From positions 124,001 through 188,000 of the forward strand of contig BAAHQB010000217.1 of the NCBI GenBank assembly GCA_054601695.1: 64,000 bases of DNA, written 5' to 3'. Shown one piece after another: positions 1-64,000 of this stretch. Source of the stretch: Amorphochlora amoebiformis (Eukaryota; Cercozoa; Chlorarachniophyceae). The notes beneath the pieces are model-generated. The model worked only from the letters and a program-made list of their open reading frames with translations, searched no databases and was not told the origin of the DNA. Each line of letters starts with the position of its first letter. Position 1 is the stretch's first letter. A program made the position numbers and the translations under genes.

Positions 1-73
1 GTATTATATATATATATATATATATCATACTATATACACACACACACATATATATATATATATATGTGCATAC

Positions 74-122
<49 letters not shown>

Positions 123-126
123 GTAT

Positions 127-3819
<3,693 letters not shown>

Positions 3820-3990
3820 CTGAGAGGAAAAAACGATTAATTAGATATATGTAGATATATATATACATATATATATATATATATGTATATATATGTACAT
3901 TTATGTGTGTATGTGTATCATTTGTGTGTATTATGTTTATAAATACATACGTGCAATATGTACATGTTTACATGAATACTTGTATTGATG

Positions 3991-4044
<54 letters not shown>

Positions 4045-4284
4045 AATGTCCATATATATATATATATATTATATATATGTATATATACCCACATATATAT
4101 ATATATATATACATGTGTGTATACATATATATTTATATGTATATGTATACATAATCCATATTCTATGTGTAACACGTTACTTTCTCACAATATTTACTAT
4201 GCAGATATGTGTTATAAATTATGTTCATCAATATGGATATATAACACTAAACACATTGATATACAACAGTACATAATATATATG

Positions 4285-4316
<32 letters not shown>

Positions 4317-4529
4317 TATATATATAACTATATATATATATATATGTGTATATATATATATATACATAAATTTAGAATTATTCTTTTGTGGTTATCCATA
4401 CTTTGAAAGAAGTTTTACACATATATAATAATACATTCGAATCAAAATCACATATGCGTAAAAGTAACGTAACCTATTGCATACGATATTATAAAAATAC
4501 GTGAGAGTTACAGATAGACACAAAAGCAC

Positions 4530-25569
<21,040 letters not shown>

Positions 25570-25605
25570 ATAAATATATGCATATACACATATATATATT
25601 TATAT

Positions 25606-25664
<59 letters not shown>

Positions 25665-25780
25665 ATATACATGTATGTGTGTATGTAAATATATGACTAC
25701 CTGGAAACAAAATACATTTATACATACGTATTATATATGTGTATTATATATTTATATGTAATAAATATACGTATAAAATC

Positions 25781-25843
<63 letters not shown>

Positions 25844-25858
25844 TTGTATTATAAATAT

Positions 25859-25919
<61 letters not shown>

Positions 25920-27753
25920 GTATAACCTGGTATTCGTAATAAACAGAGGCAAGGAATATGAAAAGCAAGAAATTTGGGCGACTTTAACGGTAGTGTAAAA
26001 AAGAAAGCATACTTTTCATAACCTTTTGTTCGTGATATTTGGGATGGAAATCCAAACTTCAGTCTAATAAAACAAGCACAGAGAGGAGAAGGAAAATTGA
26101 ACCCATTTCAGTTCATAGGAAAAAAGTAATTTATGACAACGAAGTTTTGGACTTTTTTGAGACTTTTTTGGCAACTCTTTCACTCAATATTCGTAACATG
26201 CTCTAAGCAAGTACATAGAAAGAGAAGGAAGCTTGAGCACACTCAGCAAATAATGTCAACGGAGCGCACATCAGCACTCAATTGGATGGAATATGCAGTT
26301 CACAAGTGGTTTATGTAAAATGAGCAAATTTCAGCGAGATATATATGCTAAAACAAGAACATAAGAGGAATAAAACGCATTTCATCCCTCAATAGTGTGC
26401 AATATGCAGTTCACAACGTAGAATTAGTAATGTACGCTACCAACGCGATTCTTCCACGGTGACTCACAACCCCCCCCCCCCTACTTAATCTCATAACTTC
26501 ACCCTAAAACAAAAGAATTCTATCCTAATACTATTGAACCCAACCCTTAGATGCAACCCTTGGCCCGAGTAAACACGTTTCCATGCGTCAGGCCGCCATT
26601 CGACCTTCGGGGGGCTCCTTTTGCTCCTTTTTCAGGCTCCTTGCTGGTCCTTCGTGACGGATGTTTGGCTTTGTTCGGCAATGTTCGCAAAAGAGTTTTA
26701 CCTTTAGGTGAATTCAGCTAACACACGTATGTAATTTAAACGGCCGAAATAATCAATTATAATTCCCGGGATTATTCGGATTTTCCCCCGGGAATTTCCT
26801 ATTTTTGGATGGATTCCTTGGGTAGAAGCGCCCAATTGAGTGCACGTCTATTTTGGAGAAGATATTAAAGGTCTTATGGTCATATTGTGCTGATTTCACC
26901 TAAACATGTTATTCTTCACAATGGCTACGTAGTCAGAAATTGCTATCTTTGGATAATTTTACCAGGAGTACACATTCAATGCTAGAACCCATCCTACCCC
27001 AGCTCTTCAACTACTAGAACTAGGTTAACCACACGGCGAATGGGACGGTTGAATACAATACCTAGACGATACATTGCTACGTTTTTGTACGGTCTCCGAA
27101 TGTAAGTAGCCTGTGATGTGGGGCATGTTTTACCTTGCGTTCGCACGAACATGAAAGTTTGCAATTAGTCTAGATTCCAGAGTTATACTAAATAATTTTG
27201 GTAAGTGCTATACTGATATGTAAAAATCTTAAAAAGCTGGAAAAATGCCGTAGTATTGCCTAGCTTTAGCTAGTTTAGGTGTACCAGTGTAGTATCTCTG
27301 TCTAGTCTGTATCTAGAGTACATCTAGTATACATACTAGATATATTTTCAAGGATTCATTAGATGTAGATTCTAGACATTAAGGTACAGTCTAGCATATC
27401 TCTAGTATCTAGAGTATCTTACTATCCTAGATCTAGGACATTAGTATAGTTCTAGTAGTTAGGCTCTAGAGGCTGTAGATATCCGTCAACTAGGTCAAGA
27501 TTATCCACGTACCGAACCCATGAACTCTGAACTTTAGTTGACTGAGATCTGCTAGCTAGATAAACATATCTGGTACAGTCTAGAGTGCATATGCTTCTAG
27601 ACTTCGCTAGCTCTACTAGTCTAGTCACTTCAGTCTGTATGCAGCAAATGTTGTGAGGTTGTAACTTGCGCCGGTTTCTAAATATTTGTGATGCCCGCCG
27701 CGTTGCCCGGCTACTACCCGACTATCTGTTCAAGAGTACTGTAAAATCTTTGT
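25570..27753. other. Spacer between kinase and cyclin genes
   Basis: Both flanking genes run on the minus strand, so this holds the kinase promoter side and the cyclin 3' flank. 25570-25925 is mostly TA microsatellite. 26040-26440 contains about three diverged copies of a ~150 bp unit (AACAAG.ACA.AGAGG.., AATATGCAGTTCACAA). 26480-27180 is unique non-AT sequence without a convincing frame. 27180-27640 is CTAG-rich. The only substantial frame (26133-26318) has no family resemblance. Confidence 0.6.
27270..27630. repeat. CTAG-rich block 1
   Basis: The tetranucleotide CTAG, often as TCTAGA, ACTAGT or TCTAGT, appears every 10-20 bp, far above its expected frequency. The block shares GGCTCTAGAGGCT with the second CTAG-rich region at 56.7 kb, so the two are probably diverged members of one repeat family. 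No coding frame is visible. Confidence 0.75.
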
Positions 27754-39814
<12,061 letters not shown>

Positions 39815-40161
39815 TTTCCCGCCAAATCGGGGGAAGGTGGTCTTCCTCGCTGCTGCCGCCTTGCGGTGACCAGCGCCTCCAGGCGAGAATATAATTCCAT
39901 ATTTTGGATATCAGTGCTCATTAGCTGCATATCCAGATATAATATCTTAACCGGGTTGTTACCTGACGTGATATATCGAGAAGTCACATATTCCCGAAAT
40001 ATTCTTTTTCACACAATTCTGAAACCGTTTTCCCATGAGAAGAGTAACGCTTGTTCACTGGGGTCCAGAATCAATCTTGGCCGTGGTCTCTACGCCCCGC
40101 CCCGAAAGCTGATTTCAACTGGCCGTGCCCTACTTGGTTCAAAGACAAGAAGAACAAGAAT
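39815..40161. promoter_or_regulatory. Divergent promoter between cyclin L and kinesin
   Basis: This 347 bp, largely microsatellite-free segment separates two start codons pointing outwards (cyclin L at 39814, kinesin at 40162). It contains an E2F-like palindrome TTTTCCCGCCAAA (39814-39826) touching the cyclin ATG, a CRE-like TGACGTGA near 39964 and a GC box CGCCCCGCCCC at 40093-40103. The kinesin leader just before the ATG is purine-rich with A at -3. Shared regulation of the two genes is inferred from the spacing. Confidence 0.6.
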
Positions 40162-56079
<15,918 letters not shown>

Positions 56080-56269
56080 TCAACCCGATTATATATATAT
56101 ATATATACATATTAATATGTATATTTATACACATATATACATATTTGTGAACATATTCTCGTTAGCAAATACTTGGACTAACCCCTCCAACCAGCTTAAT
56201 TTTTTTGCTTTCTTTTATTTCTTTTTTTCGTTGATTTTCTATCTCAAGTTGATATTTTCCGGACCAATA

Positions 56270-56303
<34 letters not shown>

Positions 56304-56542
56304 TTATTTAATTGTATATCGACCTTCATGGAGAGGCGAGATCTAAAGCAGGAGTGAAATGAAATATTCTTGTTTCTAGTTGCTAGAACTATAGCTAGCC
56401 GAGCCTAGTTGCCGGCTTGCCAGAATCTGCATTTAAATTTCGAGGAGAGCAGGCAGATAGGATGATTTTGGCTTTAAAGTAACGTGAGTTATCAAAGTTG
56501 CCGCGAGATTCTTCCACTTGATCTTGATATTACTGCTTTTTA

Positions 56543-56576
<34 letters not shown>

Positions 56577-56610
56577 TCCAGATACTACATACATTTTTAT
56601 ATACATACAT

Positions 56611-56641
<31 letters not shown>

Positions 56642-56689
56642 CTAGATACACCAGATATATATATATATATATAGTATACGTCTAACATC

Positions 56690-56970
56690 ATCTAGGCTCT
56701 ACCAGCTCTGGAGGCTCTAGAGGCTATATGCTACTAGTTAGTAGTGCTAATCTAGTAGTATTACTACTAGTACTACCAGTACTAGTACTAATCCAGCTGG
56801 TATCTACTATCTGGAGTATGTCTAGAATGTACTCTAGATACTAGATATATACTAGATATAGTCTAGATAGTATATATATCTACTAGATCTAGATATATCT
56901 ATATACTAGATATATCTATATACTAGATATATATGTGTATATGGTAGTTATATATATATATATATATATA

Positions 56971-57018
<48 letters not shown>

Positions 57019-57036
57019 CACATACATATATCTATA

Positions 57037-57071
<35 letters not shown>

Positions 57072-57790
57072 GTATTAGAATCTAGAGAATACCAATTGAC
57101 TTGTCAATCGGTGTGGCACATGATATCATACACTCTAGATATACTTACTAGATTTACTCTAGCAAAGCCTAGCTCATAATAGTCATATTCTAATTACAAA
57201 TATACTGGATCTAGTGGATGGATCCATCTCAATTGACTAGATTGAGGACAATGTCCCAAAACTAGTCACATGCAGCCATGATATGCATCTGGTATATTCG
57301 TAAAAAGGCATTAGAGCTAGCTATACTGAGTCTTACGTACGTGTACCGTCCGTTCAACGACTAGCCATTATAGTCTAGTATATCCTAGACACACAGTATA
57401 TATTTCGGCCAAGGTCTAGTTTAGTCTACAGTCTAGAGATTGTCTAGAGTATACGTACGTACGTATTAGACCAAGTACTATGATTGAATTACACGTAAAT
57501 TATCTAGATTATCTAGGATAGGTGTACCTTCTACATCTAGTGCATATGTACGTACGTACGTATGTACGTACGTGTTGTATAATACAATGTTACTAGTTAT
57601 GATTACATACAGATACATGAGAACTAGGTATAACTAGTATAAGTCTAGAAAGTCACCAATACTGGTCGATGGGAGATGATTTTAGTGACTTACAATAATA
57701 ATCTAGATTACTCTATTTCAAGAATGATTAGTCTATCTGCTAGATACTAGCTCTAGTAGCTCTACTAAGCCTTAGTACCTAGAGAAAGTA
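56690..57790. repeat. CTAG-rich block 2
   Basis: CTAG recurs every 8-20 bp, including ACTAGTACTACCAGTACTAG, CTAGATATACTAGATATA and GTACGTACGTAC runs. The block shares GGCTCTAGAGGCT with 27466-27480. The texture is unlike the TA microsatellite and unlike the exons, suggesting a separate repeat family or an element altered by a sequence-biased process. Confidence 0.8.
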
Positions 57791-57857
57791 TACGACTGAG
57801 TACGCATTACCAGTTGTAACTGCCACTAGTGCTACAATCTTAACCAAATGTGATCAA

Positions 57858-58240
57858 TCATTCCAAATAGCACACGAACCTCCGGGACCGCAGAACGGAA
57901 CGGATTCTAGCTGCTATAAGAATTGCTGGGTCGCGAAAATGAGTATCGAAATCTAGGAAATGCACGAACCAGAGCTGAGGTGTGACAAACTCAAATAGCC
58001 TCACATCACCATCCACTAGATCTAGGCCATATGTAAGCTCTATAAGCTGTCTAGAGTTGTTCATTCGGCAAAACAATAACTAAGCCGTCGTATGATCTGG
58101 ATAATCACAATTACCGCCAAGTTGTGCAATTAATGCCGTCAGCGCTCTATTCATTCGATGTACGATGAATCCACTGGAGATAGTAAGGACAGACCCGGAA
58201 GTTGGATCTTGAACGTGTTGAAATAGATCTCAGCGCCTGA
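57858..58240 (-). pseudogene. Eroded reading frame of unknown family
   Basis: One minus-strand frame reads from FQHVQDPTSGSVLTISSGF to RSVLRSRRFVCYLE, about 115 codons, interrupted by a single TAG near 58080. The part after the stop (start codon at 58076) is open for 72 codons. Composition is protein-like (LTYGLDLVDGDVRLFEF), unlike the Tyr-Ile artefacts nearby. I recognise no family. It could be a fragment of a transposable element associated with the neighbouring CTAG-rich repeat, or a degraded host gene. Confidence 0.4.
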
Positions 58241-58351
58241 TTTGAGACTTCAGAGCTCCTACATGACGATTTCGCCGCCAGTGGTCACCTTCTCACGCTT
58301 AAGAACTTTGGACGAACGACATTCTCTGAAGGGTATTCGTACCCGATGGTG

Positions 58352-58410
<59 letters not shown>

Positions 58411-58539
58411 GTATTAATAAAGTATTACATGTGTTATACATATAAACATATATCTAATATGTATATATATATATATCAATATATCAATATTAATATATGT
58501 ATGTATATATATATATAGATATAATATATATAGATGTAT

Positions 58540-58600
58540 ATACATACATGTTGTTGCAGCCTGTTCTAAGTAGAAGTGTGGTTTTTTGTTTGCTATATTT

Positions 58601-58676
<76 letters not shown>

Positions 58677-58729
58677 CCTATATGTTGTTGTTGCAGCCTG
58701 TTCTAAGTAGAAGTGTGGTGTTTGTTTGC

Positions 58730-58766
<37 letters not shown>

Positions 58767-58890
58767 AATATACATTTATATATATATATATATATGTGTA
58801 TATATGTATATATATTTAGATATATTATCTATAGATATATGTCGTTATTGCAGGTTGTTCTAAGAAGAAGTATGCCTTTTGTTTGCTACA

Positions 58891-58921
<31 letters not shown>

Positions 58922-59019
58922 GTATATATGTATATATATGTATATATATTTAGATATATTATCTATAGATATATGTTGTTATTGCAGGTTGTTCTAAGAA
59001 GAAGTATGGTTTTTGTTTG

Positions 59020-59062
<43 letters not shown>

Positions 59063-59110
59063 GTATTTATGTATATTATCTATACATATATGTTGTTGTT
59101 CTAAGAAGTA
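58540..59110 (+). repeat. Five-copy tandem repeat with acceptor-like motif
   Basis: ATGTTGTTGCAGCCTGTTCTAAG followed by TAGAAGTGTGGTTTTTTGTTTGC, then a TA tract, recurs near 58547, 58682, 58840, 58971 and, in shortened form, 59090. Each unit has a pyrimidine/TTG run ending in GCAG like a 3' splice site. No open frame is shared by the units. Confidence 0.85.
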
Positions 59111-59309
59111 TGTTTGTTTGTTTGTTTGTTTGACTTGTTTGCTACGACTATTACTAGTATTATGGCGTTTGAGATAACACATACATCATACATATATAGT
59201 GATATATATATATATATAATAATTATATGCGTATATATGTAAGTATCTATATATGCATACATGGACACTTACACATATAATGAAATACCTTTACATACAT
59301 ATACGTTAC

Positions 59310-59346
<37 letters not shown>

Positions 59347-59447
59347 GTATATAATATATATACATACATACATATACATACCCATGCATAATATATATGT
59401 ATATATATGTATATATATGTATGTAACATTTACACATGTACATTCGT

Positions 59448-63934
<4,487 letters not shown>

Positions 63935-64000
63935 CTACATATGTACATATAACTTTTTTACACACATATATATATATACATATATATATTTATACATATA
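63935..64000. other. Window edge
   Basis: TA-rich intronic sequence upstream of the last visible exon of the minus-strand gene. Nothing else is seen. Confidence 0.6.

Larger units (their letters stand above)
56080..59447. other. Spacer downstream of kinesin
   Basis: It contains the kinesin 3' flank (56080-56300, including a T-rich stretch at 56199-56240), then a CTAG-rich block (56690-57790), an eroded minus-strand frame (57858-58240) and a five-copy tandem repeat (58540-59110). 59110-59447 is mainly TA microsatellite. No tRNA or convincing plus-strand gene is visible. Confidence 0.6.

Overview
The window is nuclear DNA from a eukaryote. Reading frames are broken into many short exons (18-560 bp) with GT..AG introns. 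The introns and spacers are packed with (TA)n microsatellite, and TTAGGG-type degenerate repeats recur. A true tyrosine kinase (HRD-I-A-C-R-N, W-M-P-P-E) next to a kinesin-3 and an RS-domain cyclin suggests a holozoan, either a unicellular relative of animals or an animal with an AT-microsatellite-rich genome. The species cannot be fixed from the sequence. All exon models here were built by hand from splice sites, phase continuity and family resemblance; none has transcript support.

Layout: (1) about 0.1-25.6 kb, minus strand: a cytoplasmic tyrosine kinase gene. Its kinase domain and downstream ankyrin repeats (4530-11767) are solid. Its Ser/Thr-rich N-terminal exons (12463-25569) form one continuous phase-consistent chain but are less certain. 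Its last exons (127-3819) are unresolved. A 2.5 kb tandem duplication (14.3-19.5 kb), tRNA-related SINE copies and a 730 bp polypurine tract lie in its introns. (2) 25.6-27.75 kb: spacer with degenerate repeats and a CTAG-rich block. (3) 27754-39814, minus strand: a complete cyclin L-type gene of 19 exons (433 codons) with two cyclin boxes and a long RS/RD/KD tail. (4) 39815-40161: a 347 bp GC-richer divergent promoter. (5) 40162-56079, plus strand: a complete kinesin-3 gene of 39 exons (1119 codons) with motor, FHA, coiled coils and the KIF1-type middle region, ending in three copies of a novel helical repeat instead of a PH domain. (6) 56.1-59.4 kb: spacer with a second CTAG-rich block, an eroded reading frame and a tandem repeat. 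(7) 59448-63934 and beyond, minus strand: the 3' part of an unrecognised basic, Ser-rich protein gene, with a 1.8 kb minisatellite in one intron.

The genes are unrelated in function: signalling, transcription/splicing control by a cyclin, and microtubule transport. They share an unusual genome style. Microsatellite often supplies the splice sites themselves (ATATAG|exon|GTATAT), and many exons are accompanied in a neighbouring intron by decayed partial copies of themselves ('exon echoes').
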